A DNA stretch of 64,000 bases from Mercurialis annua (GCF_937616625.2 NC_065572.1:74522653-74586652); one strand, 5' to 3'; counted from the first letter of the stretch, positions 1-12,112 are shown. Notes: generated by a model not told the origin, from the sequence alone. A program made the numbers and translations.

Positions 1-223
1 ATAAATACAGTTTACAACAGTTGCAGATAAAGTAAAAAACTATTGCAAACCGTTTCATATAAGTTTTTTTTTATTTTTAATAGTCTTTAATACAGTTTAC
101 AACTGTATCACCTATAGTATAAAACCGTTGCAAACCGTTTCAATTATATATTCTTTCAACATATTTATGATTATTTTGTATTTTATAAAGTTAATATATT
201 AATTAATTTTATATTGTATACAG

Positions 224-1387
224 GAAAAATTTTCCCTCTTGCCTATGCAGTGACAGACTCTGAGAATAACAATTCATGGAATTGGTTTTTTGAAAGTATG
301 ATGGAAGTTTACGGTGTGAGAGAAGGAATGTGCATAATTTCAGACCGACATGAAAGCATAAAAAATGCAATAACAGATGTGTATGGTGAAGAAGTTAAAC
401 ATGGGGTATGTATTTTCCATTTGCTTAACAATTTGAAGGTAAAATTTAGAAGAAAGCAAAAGGAAATAAAGGACATATTTCTAGCTGCTGCTAAGGCCTA
501 CACAGAAACAGAATTTAACTACCAAATTGCAGAAATGGATGCTTTGGACAGCCGAGTAAAACCATATCTTGAAGATGTGGGATATGAAAAATGGGCATTA
601 TCAAAATCAGTCCATAATAGATTCAATATCATGACATCAAACACAGCTGAATCATTGAATGCCGCCATCAACAAAGCAAGAGAGCTACCTGTCTCAATGT
701 TATTTGAATACTTGAGAAGCTTAACTCAGAGATGGAGTTATAAAAACAGACATTTGGCAAGATGTACAATTACAACACTGATGCCTAAACATGAAGAAAG
801 TTTGAGGGAGAGCTTCATAAACTGCATTAAACTAGAGGTTAGTTATTACCAGTTATAAACGTTGCAAACAGTTTCTAACCTTATCAAACGGATTTTATAA
901 CAATTTCTATTACAGTTTCAAACAGTGTAAATTATAATTTTTTTACTTTTCTTTGTAGGTGGAGCAAACAAGTGATGAAATATTCAAAGTTAGTAATGGT
1001 GACAAAACAAACACAGTCAATATTATGGAAAGAACTTGTACATGCAAAAGGTTTCAATTGGATATGATACCGTGCATACATGCTTTAGCTGTTTTTAATG
1101 ACAGGCATCAGGATCCTTATGAATACTGCTCAAAGTATTACACAAAGAACGAAATGCTAGCTGCTTATGAAGACATAGTCTATCCAATTGCAAACGAAGA
1201 ATCATGGGATATTCCAATAGAAATAAAAAATCAAGTTGTTCTAACACCAAAGGGAAAGGTTAAAGCAGGTAGACCAAGAAAACAAAGGATCAAAGGACCA
1301 AATGAAAAGTCAAACAAAAACAGATGTGGAAGATGTGAAAAATATGGTCATAATAAGAAGACATGTAGAAATCCTCCAAAAAATTGA
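224..1387 (+). CDS. mudrA-type MULE transposase, C-terminal part (5' exons outside window)
   Basis: Two exons can be read. Exon A is 224-837, after acceptor TATACAG and before donor GTTAGT. Exon B is 959-1387, after acceptor TTTGTAG and ending in TGA. They join in frame and give about 346 residues. Visible parts: the second half of the DDE transposase core, with the Asp in ISDRHESI, the KHGVCIFH segment, and a likely catalytic Glu in SNTAESLNAA; a SWIM zinc finger CTC-x9-CIH at the start of exon B; and a C-terminal CCHC knuckle, CGRCEKYGHNKKTC. The first catalytic Asp must lie upstream of the window. No stop or frameshift is present in what is visible, so the gene may be recent. The in-frame TTG at 214 is intronic and is not a start. 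Confidence 0.82.
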
Positions 1388-1700
1388 TACAATTCTTGTT
1401 TGTATTTTTTAATATTTTTGAACAGTTTTAAATAATTTTTTTCTTATTGAATTCATTGTAAGACAATTTACATAATAGCATTGAAAAAAGTTACAATCCG
1501 TCTCTTTATATAAAATAATTTTTAGATCAGTTGCAAACTGTATATAACAGTATATAAAACAGTTTCAAATCATTTCAAAAACATATAAGACTTTATGGAA
1601 CAAATCAAAATGAAAAATCTTTATAAACTATTATATACAGTTTGCAATAGTATATAAGTCAGTTTAAAATGAAATATAAATGTTTATATAACAGTTGCAT

Positions 1701-1769
1701 AAAGCACCTACTGTTTTTTCAAATCACACCAACTAGCTTATGCTTTAAAGCACCTACTGTTTTTTCAAA
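1701..1769. repeat. 23-bp direct repeat, offset 46 bp, breaking the DUF1985 frame
   Basis: AAAGCACCTACTGTTTTTTC followed by AAA occurs at 1701-1723 and again at 1747-1769. The offset of 46 bp is not a multiple of three. On the - strand the upstream copy encodes FEKTVGAL in the DUF1985 frame; the second copy is read in another frame and the gene stops at TGA between them. Confidence 0.85.
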
Positions 1770-3062
1770 GATATATCTGCCCCAAGGAAATTCATCAAAT
1801 CTCTCACAGTCAATCAAATGTACAAGCTTCATCTCAACTCTAGTTTCAGAATGAGTAGATAATAGAAGACACTGAATCAAATATATCTTAGCAAACTTCA
1901 CAGCGTCCTCATTATCATTTTCCCAACAACGAGACATAAACTTTTTCTCAATAACTTTTCTACTAACCTTAGATTCATCTTTGAAATATTTATCACAAAA
2001 ACTACTAGAATGGCAGAATTCAGAATAATCAGATTCATCCCCGAAACAACGCAATCCAGTAAGAATAACAAACTCATACATACTAAATCTCATTTTCCTA
2101 CTACAAATATCAAACCACAACTCTTTATCATCTGAAAAATAAACCTCCCTTAACATCAAAGAATGTATCAACTGATGTTGCATAAGAGCGCTATCAAAAT
2201 CAAAAAAAATACCAAAGCAACTATCCTTAAGCTTGACAAACTGATCCTTCGATAGAATTCTCCTAATATTTGCACAAACAGAAAATGAATATGGAACATT
2301 GACTTTTCCAAAAAAGTGCTTCCTTGGATCAACCACAAAGTCAAAATTCTGAAAATTAACAACAAAGCATAATTAAAAAACAATATACATTATAATAAAT
2401 AACAATACATAAATAGCAATTATATCATTTAAGGTTGATAAAACAGTTTCAAACAGTTGCTAAATCAGATTAATACAGTTGCAAACAGTTTCAAATAATT
2501 GCTGATACATGTTATCCTGTTTTTAGGACAATTTCAAACAGTTGCTAAATCAGATTAATACAGTTGCAAACAGTTTCATATAGTTGCAAACATATTCATA
2601 TAATATCAAACAGTTTTAAAATCACCTAATTATAATTTAAAACCATAATATCAACATAGAAAAATAAGAAATATCATAATAAAAACAGTTAGTTACCTTA
2701 TTATTACTTGAAGGAACATCTTTATGAGCAAATAAGCGTCTTCGATTTGGTCTTCTATGACGAACATTTTTTTCAGTATCTGAATAAGGTTCATTATCAG
2801 ATTCTTCAGAAACAACCTTAACATTCTTCTTACCAGTAACATTCTTAACCTTCTTCACTGAAGCAGAAGCAGATTGAACATTAATTTTCTGTTTTTTCTT
2901 TACAGGAGACTTAACACCAGCTTTCTTACAAGGAGATTTCAGAGTTCGTTTTTGTTTTTCCTTGCTAACAGGCTTAACAACAGGAGTTTGAGGCTTCTTC
3001 GCATGAGCCGCAATCTCATTTAAGCTCTTATCAATATCATCATCAGACCTTGTATTAACCAT
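1719..3062 (-). CDS. DUF1985 domain protein (Ulp1-family associated), C-terminally truncated
   Basis: Two exons: 3062-2697, starting MVNTRSDDDID, and 2348-1719, starting NFDFVVDPRKHFFG. Donor GTAACT and acceptor TTTTCAG join them in frame to 331 residues. Residues 1-122 are Lys/Ser-rich and basic, a likely nuclear-localising or disordered tail. Residues 123-331 match the DUF1985 fold, with the diagnostic block RFSMYEFVILTGLRC. Full relatives continue into a Ulp1-type (SUMO-protease-like C48) peptidase; none is present here. The ORF ends at a TGA made by a 46-bp duplication (see repeat 1701-1769) that shifts the frame just after FEKTVGAL. The gene sits inside the MULE, convergent with its transposase, so it is element cargo rather than a host gene. 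No peptidase activity is expected. Confidence 0.7.
2447..2578. repeat. Perfect 47-bp direct repeat, period 85 bp, in MULE non-coding DNA
   Basis: The 47-bp block starting TTTCAAACAGTTGCTAAATC is identical at 2447-2493 and 2532-2578. It lies in the intron of the DUF1985 gene and contains the CAGTTGCAAACAGTTTCA motif found throughout this MULE. Exact identity indicates a recent duplication. Confidence 0.9.
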
Positions 3063-3299
3063 TTTTCAAAATCTAATAATAAAAAACAGAATAGAAAACA
3101 TGCAAACTCCAATTAGAAAAATCAGAAAATACCTAGAATTAAGAACATAATACATAAAACAATATAAAATCAAAATCAAAAACAAGAATACATGAAACCG
3201 AAATAGAATACACAACATGCAAATAAAAATAGAAAAAATAAGAAAATACCTAGAATTAATGGCAGTAGCAATGGATGATTGAAATAACGAGCACTTTAT

Positions 3300-3650
3300 A
3301 GGAACGATCGCAGAAAACCGTCAAGGAATGGATAGGGAAGAAGAAACCGTCACGGAGTGGGAGAAAGCAACTGTGAGAGAGTGGGAGAAAGGAAACCGTC
3401 GCGAATATTTTCAAATTGGAGAAGAAACCGCAAGAGAGAGAAAGAAATCAGAAAAGGAAAGAGAGAAAAAAGAGGGAAAGAGAGAAAGTGTGCCAAATAT
3501 TTCAAATTGGAGTATTTTCACAAATAAAAAAAAGCCTTAATTGAGGTAGGCACAAAAACAATACAGAATAGGGGTAAAAACATAAAGATTCAAAATTGAG
3601 GTATTTCAAACAAATAAATATATAAAGGGAGTATTTTGTGCAAATTCCTC
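3300..3650. other. Purine-rich leader and probable right end of the MULE
   Basis: Upstream of the DUF1985 start, 3315-3500 is GA-rich with repeated AACCGTC and GAGTGGGAGAAAG units. It gives a 70-codon open frame by composition only. After 3538 the sequence becomes a run of short phrases (GGGGTAAAAACATAAAG, GGGAGTATTTTGTGCAAATT) typical of element termini. The end position is uncertain. Confidence 0.4.
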
Positions 3651-6600
3651 TTGTATGAATGTCACTCCACATTATTTAAATAAATAAAAATCATACACTT
3701 ATAGAAACATTGATTATAATCTTAACAACATAATAAAAGTAATTCTTAATTAGGAAAGGTATATATGAAAGTGAGGTGTCTCAACTAGAGCTAGATAGAG
3801 AGGTTTGTAAACATAGATATGCTATGATAGAAATTTTATTTTATATAATCTGGTTCAGTTTTATTTTTACATTTACTTTGTAATTATTTTTCTACTATAT
3901 AAATAATTTTATATGAGACGAACTCAATAATATATTCAATATAATTCTGATTTAATTAAATAAAATATTTGTTTATGTGTATTATATTTTCTATTTTTTA
4001 TTTTAACTATTAAATATGATTTCTTTTCATAATCAAAAAGCTCCCAACACTCCAAAATTTATTTAGAAACTTCTTTAATTTTATTAGAATTTAGTCTAGG
4101 TATATCACCAATTAAATAAAAATTTATAAACTAGAATTATTAAGTTTTTTTAGTAGAATATTCTAACTACTTTGGCTTTTGAATTTTGGTAAGACATTAT
4201 ACATGGAATTTTTAGTTTCCCATCACACACAGTAGACATAATAATTAAATAATTGTAGCAGAATATTCTAAGTGGTTTGGCTTATTAAAATGGGAAGACA
4301 AGAACCTAAAAGTGAAAGCATTATTTGAAGCTAGATACCCAGGAATCCATGGTTTTGATTTTTATGTGAGGATTAGATAAGATTTATATAATCTTTTATA
4401 TGGATGGTTCTAAATGTTCTTTGCAAATTGACAGCTCTTATTATTTAGTAGCTAGGTTGTGTGGTTTCACTTCTCACAATTACTTCTCTTTCAGGTAATT
4501 AAACCCTAATACTCATGAAATTTAAAGTAACTCCGGTCTATGAACATGTTTATCAGGATAAATTGATATAATTACTAATCAATTAAAAAAAACTATTTTT
4601 TATTTTTAGATTTATATAAAATAAACAAATTCAGATATCTAAGTGACATTGTATTTTTATTGGCCTAAAAATAGAGAATAGTATTTTAAATTAATTGAAA
4701 TAGTTAAGTGTTAGTCAATTGATCCTGATAATCATATTCAGGAGTCATGGTATTCCTTCGTTCTGAATTATATTCACAATCGAAAACAAAAGCAGAAACA
4801 TTTAAAAATAAAAGTAAAAGAAAATTTATCAATTGTAAAAATAGATAATACATTGTATTAAAAAGGATTAATAGATTAAATATACTATTAAAAAGAATAA
4901 GTGCCACCTTTAGTTAAACATTGACTATTATATTATTTATATAAACGAAACTAATTACAAAACAAAATATTATTATAAATAATATAATTAATATTGAATT
5001 GTGGTTTTCTTTAATTATGTAAAAAAAACGTTTCTAAAAAAAATTAAACCTACAATTTTAATAGAATACCGTGTAGCGTTTATACCATTTAAGACAAGGC
5101 GAAGATTGTTATGCTCTACTTGCCCACCTTATTTTTATAGCTAATTTAATACTAACATTTTAGATTTAAAATATATAAAAATATTACTACGTTTTTTGGG
5201 AAATCTTTTAGCTTTACTTCTAAATTAAACAATAAATTGGATGGTATAAGCACTAGACATCAATTTGTTATAATTTTTTCTAAACGTTCCCTCTTTTCAA
5301 TTATACTATTAAAAAAAAAGTGATGCAATGTGTTGATAAAATACATGGCAAACAAAATCTATCTAGGAAATATGCCATTCATATGTATATTCTGTCGTGG
5401 GTGGACTTAAAACTGCCACGTACTATACCTCATTTCTTGTTGATTTATGCTCTTTTACATCTAGATTCTAATTTTTTTCATGTTAGAAAACTGAAATTAT
5501 TTGAAAATGTGGCATAAATCTAGGTGTAACAATCACAGGAACATTTTCCAAGCATTAACGAAAAGGAAAATTTACCAATTTCTTATAAAAGAAAGAAAAA
5601 CATAAATTCTTTTCTTTAAAGAGAAAAACAAACATTCTCACGATCAATATTGGTGAATTATTCAACAAAAAGATATATATTGGTGAATATATTGAAGAGA
5701 TTCAACACCAATATTATAATAAACAATGCCACTAATGCCCTGAATTGGTGGAAGATTAGTTTAACAAAAATTTAATTATTTTGTATTAAATAAATTACAA
5801 AGTACATGTATTTAAATCAGAAAAAGATAGAATCAAATAAAATTATTTTGGAGTTAATCAAATTAAATCTCTATAAAAATTAAAAAAGATAAATTAGGGC
5901 TTCTCTTTGTAACGGTCATTGCTCATGATAAGGATTTATAGTTGGCGATTTGCTTAATTTCTACTTAGGATATTTAAAAAGCTCGGGATAAGCATATTTT
6001 TAATCCGAGGAATGAGATATTCATACGCTTCTTTTATCTAGCATTTATGCAACGGTCTATTTATATAGAGATGCACATTCAAGATTTTCTTACTTAGGAA
6101 ATGATTTGTTTGCCTGTTTAGACTATTTTTTTCTTTAATTTTTGTTGGTCCCTGTTTGTATTTAAGCTTCAGTTGTATCAAATTATTTTCTTAAACATAG
6201 TTTGTAGTTTTTAATATAATATCTCACTCATAAAGAAGATGACAAATTCATTTCATTGTAGCTTCTGATCGAAGCCCAATAAAATTGAGTAGATCTCCCA
6301 CTACACATTATTTATTTCCCCCACTTCTATTCCGTATATAATTGATTGCATATTCACTATTCAGTGATCATTTACGTGACTATTTTATTTAAATAGTTAC
6401 ATATATATGTCATCGTTTTTTTGTTTATTTTCTATTAATTTTAAATGAAATGAAGTATGAGTATGATTCCAATTGTAATCATTTTCACATTTTAAATTGA
6501 AACAACTTTTTTTAATATTTTGTTGGTTAAATCGTACAAATATATCCAGAATATGAATTTCAGCATTCACATGGGGATCGCTTTTGGTACAGTGATGAAC

Positions 6601-6841
6601 TGACAATCCACAACCAATTCACATGAACATATCTTTTTTATAATCCGACTGAACCAGACATATATTATGTTTTAGTACAACTAATATGTTCTATGTTTTA
6701 ACATTCTAGGGTATGTTTTGCGTCCAGTTCAGTGGAATAGTAAATATCACAAATACGTGGCGTGGTGGTGGAGATTTGATGAAGAAGGCCAGGCAGATCA
6801 TTCAGGACCTGTTTAGTATAACTTTTCAAACCAGTTTATAG
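3651..6841. other. AT-rich intergenic DNA without a recognisable gene
   Basis: No ORF here has codon bias, domain motifs or splice support. A short exon-like stretch at about 6710-6815 (GMFCVQFSG followed by GGDLMKKARQIIQDLF) follows an acceptor-like TTCTAG, but it has no partner exon and I do not recognise it. Confidence 0.6.
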
Positions 6842-6945
6842 TTTTTTTTTAAAATATAATTAAAAAGAAACGCGTTTGCGAGGAATTGAATCCACGACCT
6901 ATCAATTTGTTTTGTATTATGCTATTTGAGTTATATTTTATTGAT
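6842..6945 (-). mobile_element. tRNA-derived SINE-like sequence (degenerate)
   Basis: Read on the - strand it contains ATAACTCAAATAGCATAA (A-box region), then GTGGATTCAATTCCTCGC (B-box like), and ends in an A-run (T-run at 6842-6850 on the + strand). The same head, in better condition, forms the SINE at 53847-53954. I could not fix a target duplication here, so the limits are approximate. Confidence 0.5.
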
Positions 6946-7171
6946 CCATTTATACTTTATTGGTATTATTTTTAGAGATTATTCTTTATAAGAATTATAC
7001 CTTGATAAAAAAAGACCAATAAAACCTAATCTGAATGGCGGATATTAAACTCTCTGGTTCAGGATTACCCTAAATTATAAAATGAACAAAGGATCACTTT
7101 ACCCCCCTGAACTTTGCACAAAGTATCAAAAACGTCCAAATTAGCAAAACGGGATCACTTCCAGGACGTCG

Positions 7172-7417
7172 CAGCAGACAGAAGAGGAGATTGATCGCCG
7201 TGTTTAGGCCGGCATTCAAGAGGGTCTGTGGGAGGTTGAGCAGAGGCTAGCAGAGAAGCAAAGACAGGAGTTGGCGGAGCAGCTGGCGGCTTCGCGGCGT
7301 GAGCAGCAGGAAAGCATGGCCCAGCTTATCCGTGAGGAGGTCGCGAGACTGATGCCTACTCTTCCTGCAGAGTATCGATCACAGTTCCCCGACGGCGACG
7401 ACACTACAGATTTATAG
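7172..7417 (+). pseudogene. C-terminal remnant of a plant En/Spm (CACTA) transposase-type protein
   Basis: One + frame reads QQTEEEIDRRV, an internal TAG at 7205, then AGIQEGLWEVEQRLAEKQ and onward to RLMPTLPAEYRSQFPDG and a TAG at 7415. It is a Glu/Gln-rich coiled coil ending in a short acidic tail, like the C-termini of Ptta/En/Spm-family transposon proteins. The upstream part is missing: sequence before 7165 is an unrelated repeat. It is GC-rich compared with its surroundings and lies directly inside the CACTA 3' end, which supports the assignment. Confidence 0.6.
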
Positions 7418-8021
7418 TCTTGTCCTAGTTTACTTTTCGAACAAATTGTGGGTTTTTTCTTTCAGATGTTATACGTATACTTTAATATTACCTATATATA
7501 TATTCAGTGTTTGTTTCAATTTATTGTGATTTATGAACGTATTAACGTTACTGTATTTAGTAGGTGTAAAACGACAGGAATAAACGTAAAAATCGGCTGA
7601 AAACCGCAAATTTCTGCCAAAAAAACAGTGCAATTGGCGACGGAATTCAACACATAGCGACGGATATATCCGTCGCTAAGTGTGCCATTTCTGAGACAGA
7701 AATGGCGCTTTTAGCGACGGATTATAATCCGTCGCCAATTATATTAAATAGCGACGGATATATCCGTCGCTATGTGTTACATTCCGTCGCTAATTTGTCT
7801 CAGGATGAGACCGATCCTGAGACAAATTGGCGACGGATATGGCAAAATTAGTGACGGATATTTCGTCGCTAATTTGCCACGGAATTGAAGAATGGTCGCA
7901 AATTCTTTTGCGACCATTCTTGTGGCGACGGACAGCGTCCGTCGCTAACCCACGTTAGCGACGGAAATAGGGCCATTAGCGACGGAATTATCCGTCGCTA
8001 ATAGGCTGTTTTCCAGTAGTG
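7172..8021 (+). mobile_element. CACTA (En/Spm) transposon, 3' end remnant
   Basis: The end at 8021 reads GGCTGTTTTCCAGTAGTG, whose complement CACTACTGGAAAACAGCC is a classic CACTA terminus. The preceding 400 bp (7625-8000) are filled with subterminal repeats of GCGACGG / CCGTCGC in both orientations, often as palindromes such as GCGACGGATATATCCGTCGC. ATT follows the end as a possible 3-bp target site. No matching CACTA start occurs upstream in the window, so the element has lost its 5' part, with the break near 7165. Confidence 0.85.
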
Positions 8022-8350
8022 ATTATAAAATAGTCAATAAATTCCATTTTGTTATAAAATGGTCTCTGCACTATAACTTTTGTTATAAAAGGGCATCTAT
8101 ATAAAATGCACCGATTTCACGCTAAAACACATCATTTTTTTGGTCAATCCACGCATCATTTTTACTTATGTGGCAAGCGGGAATTATAAAAAAAGTTATA
8201 GTTTAGTAACCTATTTATAATAAAAAGTATAACTCGGTAATTTTTTAATAATTCACAAAAAATTTGGGGTTCTTTTTATAACAACAGAAACATTTTGGTA
8301 ATAAACGGAATAATTTATTGAATATCTTATAACAAAAATAAGTCTAGTGA
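8022..8350. repeat. Inverted-repeat sequence, probable MITE cut by the CACTA element
   Basis: The left side (ATAAAATAGTCAATAAATTCC) and the complement of the right side (TATTCAATAAATTATTCCG) form imperfect inverted repeats around CACTATAACTTTTGTTATAA-type units. The left terminus appears to be lost at the CACTA boundary. Confidence 0.4.
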
Positions 8351-9062
8351 TCATTTCTTAATTTAGAGTAATCCTGTGACGCTTGGAGTTTAATATATTC
8401 CCGAGCGGCTAAGACTTTCCGAGTATAAAATTTTGATTTCGAACCTAGTAAGATCAGTAGTTTGAGGACATGCTAAAACAAAAAATTGACACTAACTATA
8501 TTTCTGAAAAATTGAAAACAAAAAGCGATACTATTCTGCAGGAATATGCTAAAGAACATTAGTAGACACAAAAAAAACTGGTACATATTAAAAAGAAATG
8601 CAACGTGTCGTAAATATAGACACCAATTCGTGAATACATATTAATTAAGGCATTGCATTATAACAAGAATCTGAAATTATTCATAAAAAAAAAAAAAAAA
8701 AACTAGAATCTGAAATTTGTCAGAATTTGTGTTCGCATGAATGGATCTCATGGTTCTTGTCTGCATCTTTTACATAGAATCATATAAATATGTCTGGTCT
8801 AAATGTAGTTTGAGAAGATATGAAATCTTTGGTCATTTCATTTCTTAATCCAGTTGTTTTTGTTTTTGATAAAAGACGATGTATGTTTCTTAAGAAGGGG
8901 CCAAGTTCATTTCCTAATTTCGATTTACACTAGTTATATGTTCTTAAATGGAATGTATGCATATTTATCACTTTTTATAGGTTAATTTTTGACCATTATG
9001 ATGGGTTATTTTTGTAATCATCGTCCCAATAACTCTTTCTAAAAGTCAGATAATATTTTTAA

Positions 9063-9511
9063 GGCCTAATCACTCAAAAGTCCTCCACCTTTAATTTTTT
9101 TTTTTCAATTGTATTCTAACGTTGGAAAACTCTCCAAAACCTTCCCACCTTTAAATTTCATTCCAATTGTATCCTGACGTAGGAAAATCTTCTCAAAATC
9201 CCCCCATCTTTAGATTTTTTTTCAATTATACCCTAAATTAAAAAAATTTATAGTTTTGATTTTAAAAAGTTATTGGATATAATTTTAGGAAGAATGATTT
9301 TTTCATTATTAATAATATTAGAATTTAATTATAATATAGATTAAAAATGAAAGATTATTTTAAATTTTTTTCATGTGAAAAAAGGTCAATTTAATACTTT
9401 GTGGTACAATTGAAAAAGAATCTAAAGGTGAAGGGGTTCTGAGAGAATTTTTGTACTTCAGGGTGCAATTGAAAAAAAGTTTAAAGGTGGAGGCTTTTGA
9501 GTAATTAAACC
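9063..9511. mobile_element. Mutator-type MITE, copy 1, perfect 9-bp target duplication
   Basis: The termini are GGCCTAATCACTCAAAAG and, at the other end, CTTTTGAGTAATTAAACC. TATTTTTAA is duplicated exactly at 9054-9062 and 9512-9520. Inside, TTCAATTGTATTCTAACGTTGG-type phrases recur as inverted repeats. It is the same family as 10829-11333 and 50526-51030. A 9-bp duplication points to the Mutator superfamily. No coding capacity. Confidence 0.85.
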
Positions 9512-9542
9512 TATTTTTAATTTGATCATAATTAATAATAAA

Positions 9543-10124
9543 AGGGTGTTTAGTTCAGCTTTTTGATATAGTTTTTAGCTTTTATTTTTCAAAAAGCTTT
9601 ATTCAAATCAGTGAGATTTTTTGGAGTTTTTTAAACCTCCTAAAAATGTTGTTAGAAAATTCCATTTTAGAGCTTTTTGCTAACAAGTGATTGTTGTTTC
9701 AAAAATTTAATTATTTAGATAAAATCACTCATACTAGAATAAAGTATTTTTTAATATATAAAATTATTTTAATTATTTATAAATTATATAATATTATTTT
9801 ATTTATATTGAAACAACTATAATTTAGTAACTTTTAAAATAAATCATAAATTTATCAAAAAAATATCTAAATAATTTTAAATTAATTGCTGCTTCTTATA
9901 AAAATAATTATTAATATTTTTATTAAAAATTATATAATATAATATATTTATAATTTAATAAATAAAAATAAAAGTATGCCCTTTATTGTCATTTTATATA
10001 TAAACAGCAGCAGATAATTGAATCTCACCAAACACGTATGGTTTATCAATTATCAATTATCAGCAACCAGCCATCAGCTAACAGCTACCAGTTATAAAAA
10101 AAACAGCTGAACCAATCATACTCT
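9543..10124. mobile_element. MITE with GGTTCAGCT-type inverted ends
   Basis: The left end AGGGTGTTTAGTTCAGCTTT matches the complement of the right end, AGAGTATGATTGGTTCAGCTG. The interior is AT-rich and non-coding. No clear target duplication, so the superfamily is open. Confidence 0.55.
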
Positions 10125-10828
10125 AAATACGAGACTTCGTTATTCAAAAATATCTCATTTTTTTTTCATTTATAACCCCGCTTTGCAAATCTTTTAATAT
10201 TAATTTATTTTTAAATTTTAATTTTAATTACAACTGTTTGTTCTAATTGAAATGAAAATTAATTCAAATACACCTATAATATTAATTTATTTTATATTTT
10301 TATCATAAAAGATTTTAGACATGAACAATATAGAGAATGTATCTAAATTGTTTCACTTCAATTTAAACAAATAGTTATAATTGAAACCAAAAATTAAAAA
10401 CCAGACTAAAATATATACGTGATTTCTAAATAATATTTAAATTGGTTTTAGATTGACATAAAATTGATTTCATGTTAATATGTATATAGGTGATTTCCTT
10501 AAAAATTTATGATTTAATTTTCGTTTGATATACAAAAGTTAGTACTAGAATGTAACTATTTCCCTCTTGTTTTCAATTGAAGAGGTCCAATATTTAGTTT
10601 TATAGAAAAAAACTAATTTTGATAAATCATTCTTCTTCCTCTTATGTCACAAGGAACAATTCAATGTATTTTAGTTTTTGATTGATATTCGATGTATGAT
10701 AAATTTGTATTGTCACGTGCAATTAACCTTCTAGGCACGTTTCCCGTGATATAAAATTCCATAGCAAACACTCCATACTCTTGTAACCGCGCGTGACAAT
10801 TATACTCCTCATCTCATCTTTTAGAATA

Positions 10829-11333
10829 GGCCTAATCACTCAAAAACCCCTCACCTTTAGACTTTTTTTCAATTCCACCCCGACGTTGAAAAATTGTCAA
10901 TTTTACCCACTTTTGAATTTTCCGTTTTCAATTGTACCCCAATTTTTTAATTTTTGTTAATTTTTTTATTTAAATGATGAAATCATTTAATTAACTAAGT
11001 CTAAAGATGAAATTAAATTCTTTTTTCTTCAAAAAAGTACAAATAAGTCCTTTATTATTAAAAACTAACTAAAAACCATAATCAAATTAACACTATTTTA
11101 AATTCTTAATTAATTTAACTAAATTTAAATAAATTTTAAAAACATACAATTAATATATGCTAGACATGGAGGATGTTTTAAAAAAAAATTTCAAGTAAAA
11201 AAGACGTTAATTTAATATTTCAGGGTACAATTGAAACACAAAAATGCAAAATAGAGTAAAATTGACAAATTTTCAACGTCAGGGTATAATTGAAAAGGGG
11301 CTAAAAGGTCGGGGTTTTATAAGAGATTAGGCC
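10829..11333. mobile_element. Mutator-type MITE, copy 2, perfect 9-bp target duplication
   Basis: The termini GGCCTAATCACTCAAAAACC and GGTTTTATAAGAGATTAGGCC (last 9 bases exactly complementary to the start) are flanked by TTTAGAATA at 10820-10828 and 11334-11342. The subterminal phrase CAATTCCACCCCGACGTTGA recurs inverted at the right end. Confidence 0.88.
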
Positions 11334-11342
11334 TTTAGAATA

Positions 11343-12112
11343 TACTCTCTTTATTCTTTTTTTTTATGAATATTTTATCTATTTTAAATATTTTAATAAA
11401 TATTCTAAGCCCAGTTATTTTTATATATTATAGTAGTAATTTTATTTTTATTAATATTTTTGTGTTGTTTCAATATATATATGACAATTAAACATTCAAA
11501 TAATAAATTATCACCTGTAATTTGGGATAAAAAATAAAAATAATACCTATTTATTTGCAACGAAGGGAATAATAAATTATTCAATAAAATAAAATAAATA
11601 TTGTTACAGGAGAAGAAGAAATTAATTATTATATTAAATAAAGATATATTAAAAATACGGAGATAAATTTATAAAAACGTATTAACATCAATTGTATTTT
11701 TTTAGATTATGTCATTAAAAGACTTAATATCGGTAATAGGCCCGAAAAGGTATCTAAAATAGCAAATTTAAAAATTTAACGTTTCAAATTCAGTTTTTAG
11801 AATAGGCCCTATAGTCGATCGAAGGTCCTTGCCAGTAAGAAAGCAAACAGTTTTACTAAAATAGAGGGAGTAAATAAAGAGTGTCGCTTCTAAAATACTT
11901 TTAAATTATTTCCTTCGGTCCATAATATTAGTAACATTTGAGAAATTTTTTGATTCATAATATTAGTCACTTTAGTATATTAAGAGAGTATTAATTGCTA
12001 CTTTTAAAAATTCGCTCCCTCTTAATTTATTAAAAAATACAGTAATACAAATAAAAATAGTAGTAATAAATGTTTGCAAGTTTCAAGATAGCATTAATAG
12101 TCAAAGTATGTA
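11343..12112. other. AT-rich spacer, probable decayed MITE
   Basis: No gene. The phrase TCCTTCGGTCCATAATATTAG near 11920 is related to Stowaway-type ends, but its partner is not clear. Confidence 0.45.

Larger units (their letters stand above)
1..3650. mobile_element. Mutator-like element (MULE) with transposase and Ulp1-associated gene, left end outside window
   Basis: The segment carries a mudrA-type transposase on the + strand and a DUF1985 gene on the - strand, converging near 1.4-1.7 kb. Many copies of a short motif related to CAGTTGCAAACAGTTTCA lie between and outside the coding parts (1-160, 850-930, 1520-1650, 2440-2620). MULEs that have taken up Ulp1/DUF1985 genes are known in Arabidopsis and melon (KI-MULE type), and this arrangement fits. 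The right limit near 3650 is inferred from a low-complexity stretch after 3538 that reads like an element end; no inverted repeat can be matched because the left end is missing. Membership of the Mutator superfamily is well supported; the right boundary is a guess. Confidence 0.72.

Noticed and set aside
3328..3540. Charged Glu/Arg-rich 70-codon ORF
   Set aside because: The frame follows from GA-rich sequence composition; no splice, domain or conservation support.
7216..7404. 62-codon - strand ORF
   Set aside because: Antisense shadow of the CACTA transposase remnant.
7620..8021. CRISPR-like or regulatory repeat array
   Set aside because: The GCGACGG units are irregularly spaced, in both orientations, and end at a CACTA terminus. 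They are transposon subterminal repeats.
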